A stretch of DNA of 64,000 bases, from assembly GCF_036607905.1 (NCBI RefSeq), contig NZ_CP144555.1, positions 4,402,001 to 4,466,000 of the forward strand. Reading direction: 5' to 3'. Below the pieces are notes generated by a model, which searched no databases, was not told where the DNA came from, and saw only the letters and a program-made list of their open reading frames with translations. Below are positions 50,110-58,864 of the stretch, piece by piece (position 1 is the first letter of the stretch; every line of letters starts with the position of its first letter). Made by a program: the position numbers and the translations under genes. This DNA comes from Streptomyces sp. SCSIO 75703. GTDB lineage: Bacteria > Actinomycetota > Actinomycetes > Streptomycetales > Streptomycetaceae.

Positions 50110-50715
50110 ATGCGCACAAGGACCAAGTTGTACGCCGCCTCGGTCGGCATGGCGACCGCCGGAGCCCTGGTGCTCTCCTCCGGTGGCGCCAGCGGTCACG
50201 GCTACACCGACCTGCCGGTCAGCCGCCAGAAGCTCTGCCAGAACGGGTCGGTCTCCAACTGCGGCAACATCCAGTGGGAGCCGCAGAGCGTCGAGGGCCC
50301 GAAGGGCTTCCCCTCCTCGGGTCCGGCCGACGGCCAGCTCTGTTCGGCCAACAACGGCCAGTTCGCGCAACTCGACCGCCCGAAGACCCCGAACGGCCAG
50401 AACTGGCCCACCACCAAGGTCAACGGCGGCCAGAGCTACACCTTCCGCTGGCAGTTCACCGCCATGCACTCCACGACCGACTTCAAGTACTACGTCACGA
50501 AGCCGGGCTGGGACCAGAACCGCAACCTGACCCGCGCCGACCTCAACCTCACGCCGTTCCTGACGGTGCCCTACAACAACCAGCGTCCGCCGGCCACGCT
50601 CTCCCACAGCGGCACCCTGCCGTCCGGGCTGAGCGGCCACCACGTGATCCTCGCGGTGTGGACGGTCGCCGACACGAACAACGCCTTCTACGCCTGCTCG
50701 GACGTCACCTTCTGA
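50110..50715 (+). CDS. lpmP: AA10 lytic polysaccharide monooxygenase (LpmP-like)
   Basis: A 201-residue secreted copper enzyme that oxidatively cleaves chitin or a glucan. The signal peptide ends at SGGASG so that the mature protein begins with His30 (HGYTDLP), the first copper-brace ligand; the second His is H120 in TAMHSTTDFKYY, and the axial aromatic is Phe in NNAFYACSD. Size equals a single catalytic domain without a binding module. In S. coelicolor this locus partner (SCO2833) acts with the csl glucan system in cell-wall remodelling (recalled). Regulated probably by DasR, from the site above. Confidence 0.95.
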   Translation: MRTRTKLYAASVGMATAGALVLSSGGASGHGYTDLPVSRQKLCQNGSVSNCGNIQWEPQSVEGPKGFPSSGPADGQLCSANNGQFAQLDRPKTPNGQNWPTTKVNGGQSYTFRWQFTAMHSTTDFKYYVTKPGWDQNRNLTRADLNLTPFLTVPYNNQRPPATLSHSGTLPSGLSGHHVILAVWTVADTNNAFYACSDVTF

Positions 50716-50729
50716 CCGGCGCGGAACGC

Positions 50730-50762
50730 GAAGGAGCCCCTCGCGGGGCGAGGGGCTCCTTC
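50730..50762. terminator. 15 bp bidirectional terminator after lpmP
   Basis: GAAGGAGCCCCTCGC (50730-50744), loop GGG, GCGAGGGGCTCCTTC (50748-50762). The tRNA-Lys on the other strand ends 6 bp further, so the hairpin serves both. Confidence 0.88.
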
Positions 50763-50767
50763 TGTTG

Positions 50768-50841
50768 TGCGCCGCCAGGGACTCGAACCCCGGACCCGCT
50801 GATTAAGAGTCAGCTGCTCTAACCAACTGAGCTAGCGGCGC
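50768..50841 (-). tRNA. tRNA-Lys (CTT), copy 2
   Basis: Same 74 nt sequence as copies 1 and 3; anticodon loop CTCTTAA; no encoded CCA. The 5' flank differs from the other two copies. Confidence 0.96.
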
Positions 50842-50884
50842 ATGACTCCCGCCGTCCGCCTGGGGCGGTCGGCGACGAGGAAAA

Positions 50885-51730
50885 TCATACCTGCTCTCCG
50901 GGCGTGCTCCGACCGCCCGCGCCCCGGCCGGGACGCGCGGGGCGGGCCGGCCGGGAATCGGCGGGCAGGTCCTGGATCGCCAGCGAGAGCAGCACCGGCG
51001 TCGCGCCGCGGTTCAGCGTGTCCGCGGCCCGCCGCAGCCGGTGGGCGTGCTCGACCGGCAGCGACAGCGCCAGACTGCCCGCGGCCGAACCGGCCGGGAT
51101 CGGGACCGCCGCGCAGACCGTGCCGACCGCGTACTCCTGGAGGTCGAGGACCGGCATGCCGGCCGGCTGCGACTCCAGCCGGGAGAGCAGCAGCCGGTCG
51201 CTGGTGATGGTGCGCGAGGTCAGCCGGGCCGCCCTGTGCCGGGCCAGGTGGTCACGGCGGCCCGCGGGGTCCAGCTGGGTCAGCAGGCTCTTGCCGAGCG
51301 CGGTGGCGTGCGCCGAGCGGCGGAAGTCCACCCACTCGTTCACGCGGGGCGCCGCCGGACTGTCCGCGCAGTGGACGACGCGGACCTCCCCGTCCACGTA
51401 CCGGCTCATGTAGACGGCCGCGCCGACCGTGTCCCGCAGCCGGTCCAGGGTGCGCTGGAGCCGTTCGCGCACCGCCTGCTCCCGCCCGTGCGCCGAGTCC
51501 GGGCGGGTCAGCGCCTCGCCGGTGACGTACGCGCCGTCGGCGCCCCGCTCCACGTAGCCCTCCTGGCGCAGCATGCGCAGCAGCGGGGCCAGCCGCTCCC
51601 GGCCGAGGCCGCTGTGCCGGGCGAGGTCCGTCTCGCTGATCCCGGCGGGGTACCGCGCCACGGTCTCCAGGGCGCGCAGGGCGTCCTGGGTCGGATGGTG
51701 CGGCGCGGTCGGCTTGTGCTGCAGCGCCAC
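50885..51730 (-). CDS. IclR family transcriptional regulator
   Basis: A 281-residue regulator. N-terminal winged HTH (GISETDLARHSGLGRERLAPLLRMLRQEGYVERG) and the C-terminal IclR effector domain (AHATALGKSLLTQLDPAGRRDHLARH, VCAAVPIPAGSAAGSLALSLP). The start GTG 51730 has GGGGAG 6 nt upstream. It lies directly downstream of ehuA on the same strand with its own spacer containing a perfect palindrome, so it is the probable regulator of the importer genes. Confidence 0.9.
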   Translation of the reverse strand: MALQHKPTAPHHPTQDALRALETVARYPAGISETDLARHSGLGRERLAPLLRMLRQEGYVERGADGAYVTGEALTRPDSAHGREQAVRERLQRTLDRLRDTVGAAVYMSRYVDGEVRVVHCADSPAAPRVNEWVDFRRSAHATALGKSLLTQLDPAGRRDHLARHRAARLTSRTITSDRLLLSRLESQPAGMPVLDLQEYAVGTVCAAVPIPAGSAAGSLALSLPVEHAHRLRRAADTLNRGATPVLLSLAIQDLPADSRPARPARPGRGAGGRSTPGEQV

Positions 51731-51859
51731 GGTGGTCTCCCCCTGCGCGCGCTCGATGGGCCCTGATCCGGACGGCTCGTGCCCTTCACGATAACCGTCG
51801 GCCCCGCCGCCGCGCGGGCCTCTCGGCGAGATCGCCGGCGCTCCGGCCTGGGGCACCGG

Positions 51860-51879
51860 CCCCTGGCATATGCCAGGGG
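51860..51879. promoter_or_regulatory. Perfect 20 bp palindrome upstream of the IclR-type gene
   Basis: CCCCTGGCAT (51860-51869) followed by its exact reverse complement ATGCCAGGGG (51870-51879), 130 bp before the IclR GTG. Strong operator candidate, or a cruciform-prone site. A separate terminator hairpin lies just beside it toward ehuA. Confidence 0.65.
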
Positions 51880-51881
51880 AA

Positions 51882-51914
51882 CGCCCCAACGTCCCGGCCT
51901 CGGACGTTGGGGCG
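51882..51914. terminator. 13 bp terminator after ehuA
   Basis: CGCCCCAACGTCC (51882-51894), 7 nt loop, GGACGTTGGGGCG (51902-51914), 15 nt past the ehuA stop. Confidence 0.85.
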
Positions 51915-51928
51915 CGGACTCCGCACGG

Positions 51929-52714
51929 TCACAGGACCGCGCTGAGGAATTCCCGGGTCCGGTCGTGCTCCGGCTCGCTGAAGATCTTCTCGGGGGCGCC
52001 GGCCTCGATGACCCGCCCCGAGTCGAACATCAGCACCTGGTCGGAGATGTCCCGCGCGAAGTTCATCTCGTGGGTCACGCAGAGCATGGTGATGTCCGTG
52101 CTGCGCGCGATGTCCCGCAGCAGGTCGAGGACGCCCGCGACCAGCTCCGGGTCGAGCGCCGAGGTCACCTCGTCCAGCAGCAGCACCTTGGGCCGCATCG
52201 CCAGGGCGCGCGCGATCGCCACCCGCTGCTGCTGGCCGCCGGAGAGCTGCGCCGGGTGCGCGTCGCACTTGTCGGCGAGGCCCACCATGTCCAGCAGTTC
52301 CCTGGCCCGTTCCACCGCCTCGTCCCGGGACAGGCCGAGCACGGTGACCGGGGCCTCGGTGATGTTGCGCAGCACGGTCATGTTCGGGAACAGGTTGAAC
52401 TGCTGGAACACCATCCCGATCTGCTTGCGCACCTCCCGGCACTGCTTCTCGGGCGCGGGGAAGAGGTGCTGCCCGTCGACGACGATCGTGCCCGCGTCGG
52501 GCTTGATCAGGGTCATCAGCAGCCGCAGGATCGTGGTCTTGCCCGATCCGGACGGACCGATCAGCGTGACGTGCTTGCCGGACGCCACCGAGAAGTCGAG
52601 GTGGTCCAGGACGATGTTGTCGCCGAAGCGCTTGGTGACCCCCTCCAGGCGGATCAGCTCGCCGCCCGGCTTTCCGGGGCTCTTCTCGGGATGGGGCACG
52701 GTGTCAGTGGACAA
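51929..52714 (-). CDS. ehuA: Amino-acid/ectoine-type ABC importer ATPase
   Basis: A 261-residue polar-amino-acid-family ATPase. Walker A GPSGSGKTT, Q-loop MVFQQFNLFPNMTV, signature LSGGQQQRVAIARALAM, Walker B VLLLDEVTSALDPE and the His of CVTHEMNFA are all present. Start chosen as TTG 52714, overlapping ehuD by 11 bp, with GGAG 7 nt upstream; GTG 52699 is an alternative. Final gene of ehuB-C-D-A. The ectoine/hydroxyectoine assignment follows annotation of similar Streptomyces sets and is not provable here. Confidence 0.88.
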   Translation of the reverse strand: MSTDTVPHPEKSPGKPGGELIRLEGVTKRFGDNIVLDHLDFSVASGKHVTLIGPSGSGKTTILRLLMTLIKPDAGTIVVDGQHLFPAPEKQCREVRKQIGMVFQQFNLFPNMTVLRNITEAPVTVLGLSRDEAVERARELLDMVGLADKCDAHPAQLSGGQQQRVAIARALAMRPKVLLLDEVTSALDPELVAGVLDLLRDIARSTDITMLCVTHEMNFARDISDQVLMFDSGRVIEAGAPEKIFSEPEHDRTREFLSAVL

Positions 52715-53354
52715 GGCGTCGCTCCAGGGCTCGCAGGGCAAGGGAGGCCAGGTAGGAGACGATGACGAAGGCCACGCCGATCACCGTCAGGGGTTCGGTG
52801 AACTGGAAGTTCTGCTGCGAGAACAGCCGCGCCTCGCCGAGCATCTCCAGCACCGTGATCGCCATCAGCAGCGGGGTGTCCTTCAGCATCGAGATCACGT
52901 AGTTGCCGAGGGCGGGCACCACGCGGCGGACGGCCTGCGGCAGGATCACCGCGGTCCAGGTCCGCCGCAACGGCAGGTTCAACGCCGTCGCGGCCTCCCA
53001 CTGGCCCGCCGGCACCGCCTCGATGCCGGCCCGGTAGACCTGCATCGTGTACGTCGAGTAGTGCAGGCCGATGCCGACCACGCCGGTGGTCAGCGCGGAG
53101 AAGGTCAGGCCCCACTCCGGCAGCACGTAGAACAGGAAGAAGAGCTGCACCAGCAGCGGTGTGTTCCGCACGAACTCGGTGACCACGCCGACCGGCCAGG
53201 TCACCCAGCGCGACGGCACCCGCATCAGCAGCGCCCACACCAGGCCCAGCGCGAACGAGATCACCGAGCCGAGGACCAGGATCTGCAGGGTGACCAGCAG
53301 CCCGTCCCACATGTGCGGCATGAAGTCGGACACCGCGGTCCAGTCCCAGGTCAT
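52704..53354 (-). CDS. ehuD: ABC importer permease, His/Glu/Gln/ectoine type (EhuD-like)
   Basis: A 216-residue permease with five spans and the EAA-type loop (IEAVPAGQWEAATALNLPLRRTWTAVILPQAVRRVVPALGN) that docks on the ATPase. Start ATG 53354 overlaps the ehuC stop by 4 bp. Pairs with EhuC. Confidence 0.9.
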   Translation of the reverse strand: MTWDWTAVSDFMPHMWDGLLVTLQILVLGSVISFALGLVWALLMRVPSRWVTWPVGVVTEFVRNTPLLVQLFFLFYVLPEWGLTFSALTTGVVGIGLHYSTYTMQVYRAGIEAVPAGQWEAATALNLPLRRTWTAVILPQAVRRVVPALGNYVISMLKDTPLLMAITVLEMLGEARLFSQQNFQFTEPLTVIGVAFVIVSYLASLALRALERRLVH

Positions 53355-54055
53355 CGCACACCCCCGGCTCCGGCCGGCTCGGCGGCGACGGCCTCACGCC
53401 GTGGCGCCGCCTTCCCGACGCCCGCCTTCAGCTTCTTCTCCAGGCCGCGCATCATCCGGGTCAGCAGGAAGGCGATCACGAAGTACAGCAGCAGGATGTA
53501 CGTGTAGATCTCCGCGCTCTCCTGGAGCGCCAGCCGCACCAGGTTCCCGCTGAACGCCAGGTCGCCCATGCCCATGACGGACACCAGGGCGGTGCCCTTG
53601 AGCAGTTCGACCAGGAGGTTGGAGAAGGGCGGGATCATCTCCGGCACCGCCTGCGGCAGCAGGATCAGCCGCATCCGCTGCCAGGGCGTGAAGCTGAGCG
53701 CGATGCCGCCCTCCCGCTGTGCCGGGTCGACCGCGCCGAGCGCGCCGCGCACGATCTCGGAGCCGTACGCCCCGTAGGTCAGCCCCAGCGCGAGCGTGCC
53801 CGCCCACATCGGCACGAGCTGCCAGCCGAAGGCGGGCGGCAGCACGAAGAACACCCAGAAGATCATCACCAGTGCGGAGGTGCCGCGGAAGATCTCCGTG
53901 TAGAGGCCCGACAGGAAGCGGACGATCCACAGCCGGTGGGTGCGCGCCACACCGGCCACGAAGGCGACCGCCGTCGCCAGCAGGGCGCTGAAGACGAGGA
54001 GCTGGACCGTGACCCAGACGCCCCGCAGTACGAGTTCCCACAGTCCCGAGGTCAT
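53351..54055 (-). CDS. ehuC: ABC importer permease (EhuC-like)
   Basis: A 234-residue partner permease. EAA loop DPAQREGGIALSFTPWQRMRLILLPQAVPEMIPPFSNL; spans around LVFSALLATAVAFVAGVA, LVMIFWVFFVLPP and ILLLYFVIAFLL. ATG 54055 overlaps the ehuB stop by 4 bp (ATGA). The C-terminal ~30 residues are basic and Ala-rich. The four genes form one coupled operon. Confidence 0.9.
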   Translation of the reverse strand: MTSGLWELVLRGVWVTVQLLVFSALLATAVAFVAGVARTHRLWIVRFLSGLYTEIFRGTSALVMIFWVFFVLPPAFGWQLVPMWAGTLALGLTYGAYGSEIVRGALGAVDPAQREGGIALSFTPWQRMRLILLPQAVPEMIPPFSNLLVELLKGTALVSVMGMGDLAFSGNLVRLALQESAEIYTYILLLYFVIAFLLTRMMRGLEKKLKAGVGKAAPRREAVAAEPAGAGGVR

Positions 54056-54972
54056 CCGCCGCACAGCTCCTTCGCGGTCAGATCGGTCATCTCGTTCTCG
54101 GTGAAACCGAAGGGCCGCAGGATGCGGAGGAGTTCCCCGCTCTTCTTGAGCTTGCGCAGCTCGACGTTGAAGGCGTCGCGCAGGTTGGTCTCGGTCGGCC
54201 GGAAGGCGAAGCCGCCGCCGTCGACGTGCGGCTTGCCGTCGACCAGCGGCGCGAACGCCTCGGTCACCTCGGCCTTGGCCGACTTCTTGACCACCTCGCG
54301 GGTGGTCAGCGCGGTCCCCGCGAAGACGTCCACCCGCCCGGCCTCGACCGCGTTCAACCCGGCCACCTGGTCGGGGACGATCAGGATGTCGCTCTCCTTG
54401 TACCCGGCGTCCACCGCGTACTGGATCTCCGCGTACCCGGTGCCGGTGGCGAACCGGGCCTTCTTCGCCACGACGTCCCGGTAGTCGCGCAGCCCGAGCG
54501 GGTTGCCCTTGCGCACGATGAAGGAGTCGAGCATCTGGTAGTCGGGGTCGGCGAAGATGACCTGGCGGCACCGGTCCTCGTTGATGTACATCCCGGCGGC
54601 CACGACGTCGAACTGCTGTGAGGCCAGCCCCGGGATGAGCGAGCCGAACTCCGTCGGCACCGGCTGCACGCGGTCGACGCCGAGCCGCTTGAAGACGGCC
54701 TTGGCGAGTTCGGGTGCCTCGCCGGTCAGCTCACCGTCCCGGTCGATGTACCCGAACGGGATCTCGCCGGCGATGCCGAGCCGGACGACGCCCTGGGCCC
54801 GGAGCCGGTCCAGCAGGTCGCCGCCCCGCACACCGGAGGCGGTGGCCACCCGCGAGCAGCCCGCCGCCCCGAGCGCGCCGAGCGCCGCGACCCCCGCGAG
54901 CAGCGACCGGCGTGTCGGCCTGGGTGTTCGAACGGATATCCCCCATGGAGGGGTTCTCAGTGGTCGAGCCAT
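54052..54972 (-). CDS. ehuB: ABC importer substrate-binding lipoprotein (EhuB-like)
   Basis: A 306-residue family 3 solute-binding protein. The N-terminus has an RR-containing signal (TRRSLLAGVAALGALGAAGCS): a lipobox, with the twin Arg suggesting Tat export. Ligand-site stretches: GIAGEIPFGYIDRDGELTG, LIPGLASQQFDVVAAGMYINEDR, FIVRKGNPLGLRDY and TGTGYAEIQYA. The start ATG 54972 is weakly supported by its ribosome site. It heads the importer operon. Confidence 0.9.
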   Translation of the reverse strand: MARPLRTPPWGISVRTPRPTRRSLLAGVAALGALGAAGCSRVATASGVRGGDLLDRLRAQGVVRLGIAGEIPFGYIDRDGELTGEAPELAKAVFKRLGVDRVQPVPTEFGSLIPGLASQQFDVVAAGMYINEDRCRQVIFADPDYQMLDSFIVRKGNPLGLRDYRDVVAKKARFATGTGYAEIQYAVDAGYKESDILIVPDQVAGLNAVEAGRVDVFAGTALTTREVVKKSAKAEVTEAFAPLVDGKPHVDGGGFAFRPTETNLRDAFNVELRKLKKSGELLRILRPFGFTENEMTDLTAKELCGG

Positions 54973-55412
54973 GGCCGCGCAGCTACCCGAAGCGCCCGGG
55001 GTTATGCCGATCTTTTTCCGTCCGATACAGAGCCGCACCCGGCCATCGCCCGGACCCCGGGCCTCCGGTGTCCGTCAGGGGACACGCCCGGAGGGACACC
55101 CGGGCCCCGGGGCCGTGGGCCGGGGTTCGGGGGGCGGGGCCGGGGTTCGGGTCCGGGGGAGCGCGTCCCGTCCGGACCCGGCGCACCGGCCCGTGCCCCC
55201 ACGCCGGCCCGTGCCCCCACGCCGGTCCCGGAGCGTGCCTCCGTGCCCGCCCCTGCCCGCCGACGGTGAAGCCCGTGCCGCCCGCGGTGCGGAGGCGCCG
55301 GTCGGGGGGCGGGGCCGCGGGGGTCCCCTCCGGGCGGCCGGAAACCGCCCCCGGCGGGCGGCCGGGGGGCGGAGCGGGCCCGGGTGGCGGGCCGGTACGG
55401 CCGCGGCCGGTC
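54973..55412. other. 440 bp gene-free spacer between ehuB and the amidase-like gene
   Basis: No coding signal in any frame that survives codon-bias inspection. It holds a near-tandem GGCCCGTGCCCC(C)ACGCC pair (about 55189-55223) and GC-rich simple sequence. The AT-richer part near 55005-55030 is the likely ehuB promoter region. Confidence 0.5.
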
Positions 55413-56852
55413 TCAGCCGCCCACCGCGACGGGCCGCCCGCCCCGCGCCGCCCCGCCCGGCAGGGGCGGGGTTCCGGCCAGGCCCGCCTCGTGGAGCACG
55501 TGGGCGGCCCGGAGGGGGAGGGCGTCGTGATGGCGGGCCGCGACGAGTTGCAGCCCCACCGGGAGGCCGGCCCCGTCCGTGCCGACCGGGACGGTGACGG
55601 CCGGCTGGCCGGTCAGGTCGAACGGGTACGTGAACGGCGTCCACCCCGTCCACCCCCGCCGGCCCGGACCGCGCGGCGCCCGCGCCCCCGCCTCGAACGC
55701 CGTGACGGGCACCGTCGGCGTCACCAGCAGGTCGTACGTCTCGTGGAACAGGCCCATCCGGCGGCCCAGTTCCGCCTGCGCGTCCACCGCCGCCAGGTAG
55801 TCGAGCGCCGAGCGCGCCGCGCCCTGCCGGCACAGCTCCCGCAACGCCGGATCCAGCTCCTCCCGCCGTGCCGCCCCGAGGCGCTGCGCCGCCCGCGCCG
55901 CCCCGCACGACCACAGCGTCTCGAACGCCGCCACCGGGTCCGCGAAGTCGGGGTCCGTCTCCACCACCCAGGCGCCGAGCCCCGCCAGCCCCTCCACCGC
56001 CCGCCGCACCGCCGTCGCCACCGCCGGGTCCACCGCCACCTGCCCGCCCAGCGTCGGCGAGTACGCCACCCGCAGCCCCCGTACCCCCTCCGCCAGGGCC
56101 CCCGCGAACGACCCCGGCGCCGGGCCCGGCGCCGAGCCGTCCCACGCGTCCGGCACGCCGACGACGTCGAGGAGCAGCGCCGCGTCCGCCGCGTCCCGGG
56201 CCAGCGTGCCCACGTGCGCGAGCGAGCCGAAGGGGCTCGCCGGGTACGGCGGCACCCTGCCGTGCGTCGGCTTCGTGCCGAGCACCCCGCAGAAGGCGGC
56301 CGGCACCCGCACCCCGCCCCCGGCGTCCGCGGTCAGCGCGAGCGGTCCCGCCCCGAGCGCCACGGCCGCCGCCGCGTCCCCGGCCGGCCCGCCCGCCGTG
56401 CGCGAGGCGTCGTACGGATTGCGCGCGCCGCCGGCCGGCGACGCGTCCGGCACCGCCTTCCCCCCGTACTCCGAGGCCGTCGTCCCGCAGACCAGGACGG
56501 CGCCCTGCTCGCGCAGCCGCGCCACGGCCGGCGCGTCCTCGTCCCAGGGCCCCTCGGGCGCCAGGGAACGCGGGCCGCGCGGCGCGGGCCGGCCGCGCAC
56601 CGGCAGCGCGTCCCCGACGGTGACCGGGACCCCGTCCAGCGGCCCGCGCGGCTCCCCGCGCCGCCACCGCTCCTGCGACTCCCGGGCCCGCGCCACGGCC
56701 TCCTCGCCGGTCGGGCCGCCGTCGGCGTCCCCCTCCGGCCGGACCCGCCGGGACCGCTCCAGCACGGCCCGGGTCACCTCCACGGGACCGAGAACGCCCG
56801 TGCGGTAGCCGTCGGCGAGCCGCACGGCGGTCAGCTCGGTGAGGTCGGTCAT
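55413..56852 (-). CDS. Amidase-signature family protein lacking all three catalytic residues
   Basis: A 479-residue protein clearly in the amidase-signature family (VPVTVGDALPVRG, VCGTTASEYGGKA, PLALTADAGGG, VRVPAAFCGVLGTKPTHGRVP). However, the catalytic Lys (normally VKD) is Gly80, the cis-Ser of GGSSGG is Ala157 in GGPAGD, and the nucleophile Ser of GGS(I/V)R is Gly180. The fold is otherwise complete and the frame open with good codon use, so it seems selected for a non-amidase role. ATG 56852 has GGGAGGG. Divergent from the EutA-like gene. Confidence 0.88.
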   Translation of the reverse strand: MTDLTELTAVRLADGYRTGVLGPVEVTRAVLERSRRVRPEGDADGGPTGEEAVARARESQERWRRGEPRGPLDGVPVTVGDALPVRGRPAPRGPRSLAPEGPWDEDAPAVARLREQGAVLVCGTTASEYGGKAVPDASPAGGARNPYDASRTAGGPAGDAAAAVALGAGPLALTADAGGGVRVPAAFCGVLGTKPTHGRVPPYPASPFGSLAHVGTLARDAADAALLLDVVGVPDAWDGSAPGPAPGSFAGALAEGVRGLRVAYSPTLGGQVAVDPAVATAVRRAVEGLAGLGAWVVETDPDFADPVAAFETLWSCGAARAAQRLGAARREELDPALRELCRQGAARSALDYLAAVDAQAELGRRMGLFHETYDLLVTPTVPVTAFEAGARAPRGPGRRGWTGWTPFTYPFDLTGQPAVTVPVGTDGAGLPVGLQLVAARHHDALPLRAAHVLHEAGLAGTPPLPGGAARGGRPVAVGG

Positions 56853-57386
56853 GCACCCTCCCTGGGACTCGGCGTCCGGGTACGTACCCGTGCTTCCTGT
56901 CGGCCACGTCGGACGACGGACGACCCGCCGCCCGGAATGGGGGGAACGCGGCGCACGGCGCCCCCGAGGCCGTCGAGGAGGGCGGGCGGCGCGGGAGCGG
57001 ACATCGACAGGCGTTCTTCCGGGACACCGGCGTCTGACGTGCGGTTTCGACCACGCTCGCACCCCGGCCGACCTTCGTCAACAGGGGGAGGGGCGGGGCC
57101 GGTTGCGGGGCGGCGCGGCGGCTGGGGGCCGGGTGCGCCGCCCACGGGCGCACCGGCCCCGGCGGGGCGCCGCGCCCCGTGGCGGCCCGGGGGCAGGCGG
57201 TCCCGGGCCCCCGGTGCCGGCCGGCCCGGGTCCGGCGGAAGCGCCGTCCTCGGCCAACCCGGTGACCGAGGGGAGCGGCCCCGCGCCTACGGGGTACCCG
57301 TGCCGTGGGGCCGTGGCGGGTCCCGGCACCACGCGGCCGGAACCGGACGGAGCCGGCCGTACGCAGCGCGAGCGGGAAGGGCGGAC
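56853..57386. other. 534 bp divergent spacer
   Basis: Between the starts of the amidase-like and EutA-like genes. I see no gene, RNA or strong dyad; both promoters should lie here. Confidence 0.5.
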
Positions 57387-58118
57387 ATGACAGCACTGGG
57401 GATCCTCTACCCGGGCCACTCCGGAGAGGACGACTATCCACGCATCGAGCAGTTGCTCGGCAGCAACGTCCGGGTCGACCTGGTGAACACCGAGACCGCC
57501 GGGGACGACGCCCTCGGCGCGGACCCCCTGCGCGCCATGGGCACCCCGGCGCGGCTGGAGGCCGACGTGGCGGAGCTGCGGCTCGCCGGTGCCGACGCGC
57601 TCGTGTGGGCCTCCACCAGCGGCGGCTTCCTGCACGGCCGGGACGGCGCCAGGGTGCAGATCCGCACCCTGGCCCGGATGGCCGGCATGCCCGCCTCCTC
57701 CACGTCCTTCGCCTTCGTGCACGCGGCCAGGGAGATGGGCGTACGGCGCCTGGCGGTCGGGGCGACCTATCCGGACGACATGGCCGCGCTCTTCGCGGAG
57801 TTCCTGCGGTCCGCGGGCGCGGAGGTCGTGTCCGTCACCGGCGCCGGGGCCGGCGCGGCGGAGACCGCCGCCTGGGGCGAGGGCGAACTGCTGACCCTGG
57901 TCCGCGGCGCCGACCATCCGGACGCGGAGGCCGTGCTCGTGCCGGACAACGCCCTGCTCACGGTGGCCCACCTGCCCGCGCTGGAGAAACACCTGGGCAA
58001 ACCGGTCCTCACCGCCAACCAGGTCACCGTCTGGGAGGCGCTGCGCCTGGCCGACCGGCGGCTGAACGCCCCCGAGCTGGGCGCCCTCTTCACCCGGGAG
58101 CCCATCGTCCAGGTCTGA
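57387..58118 (+). CDS. EutA/maleate-isomerase-like protein with no cysteine
   Basis: A 243-residue protein of the Asp/Glu racemase, maleate cis-trans isomerase and arylmalonate decarboxylase superfamily: ILYPGHSGEDDYPRIEQLL start, VWASTSGGF (position of the first catalytic Cys, here Ser76), MPASSTSFAFVHAAREMGVRRLAVGATYPDDM, and LTANQVTVWEALRLA at the end. No Cys occurs anywhere in the protein, so Cys-based chemistry is impossible. GGGAAGG lies 6 nt before ATG 57387. Its neighbours (importer, amidase-like) suggest an ectoine-like catabolic context; role unknown. Confidence 0.87.
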   Translation: MTALGILYPGHSGEDDYPRIEQLLGSNVRVDLVNTETAGDDALGADPLRAMGTPARLEADVAELRLAGADALVWASTSGGFLHGRDGARVQIRTLARMAGMPASSTSFAFVHAAREMGVRRLAVGATYPDDMAALFAEFLRSAGAEVVSVTGAGAGAAETAAWGEGELLTLVRGADHPDAEAVLVPDNALLTVAHLPALEKHLGKPVLTANQVTVWEALRLADRRLNAPELGALFTREPIVQV

Positions 58119-58864
58119 CCGGGCCGGGCGGGACCCGGCGCTCCGGAGGGGCGGTCGGCTCGGCCAGCCTGCCGCCGTTCAGGTACGCGCACGCTGTTCC
58201 GTACCTCGTACGCCTCGAAGCCGTGTCGCCCTCACGGGGGCGCCCGCACTCACGCGGAGAAAACGCTTCCCCTCCCGGTTATTGTCATGCGCGCGCCATA
58301 TCGCCCTTTCCGGCCCGCGCGGCCCCGGCGCGGGCGCGCCACCCGGCAACCACCCCACCGCCCGACGAGACCCCACCAGAAGGGGGACGCGAGGAGCAGA
58401 CGACGAGGTCCACGGCGACTCCAGGCCGCGCCGGCCACCCTGGCCGCCGCCACCGGCAGGGTGCCGTCGATGCCCGAGGCGTCGGCCGCCGCCCCCACCG
58501 GCTACGCCTCCCGGAACGGCGGCACCGCCCGCGGCGCGGGCGGACGCCCCCGTCCGCGCCACCACCGGAACGGCGCCGTCCTCGCCACCGGCGCCGAGTC
58601 GGGCGCGGTCCCGTCCCCTGGGCGGGGGCGGAGGGCGGCCCCGCCGTAGGCGCCTCGTCCGCGCCCGCCCGCGCCCTCCGCGAGGTGCCCCCTGCCGTCT
58701 CGCGGCCCGGGGGTGCCGGAATAACCGGTGTCCGGACCCGGTTGGCACCCGAGCGCGGTACTTCCCCCGCGCGCACCGGCACGCGCCGCGGACCCGAGGT
58801 GGCCGGCGCGGCCCGAGAGCCGTCGGCACGCCCGACCCGAGCCCGACCCAGGAGGCACCGCACC
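58119..58864. other. 746 bp spacer without a convincing gene
   Basis: Open frames exist on both strands (for example 58287-58649 plus), but they are Arg/Pro/Gly-rich with no recognisable domain, no ribosome site and competing frames. AT-richer sequence at 58270-58290 could be a promoter. It may contain decayed sequence. Confidence 0.45.

Noticed and set aside
58287..58649. A 120-codon plus-strand frame in the 746 bp gap.
   Set aside because: Arg/Pro-rich, no ribosome site, no family, and equally open frames on the other strand; not supported as a gene.
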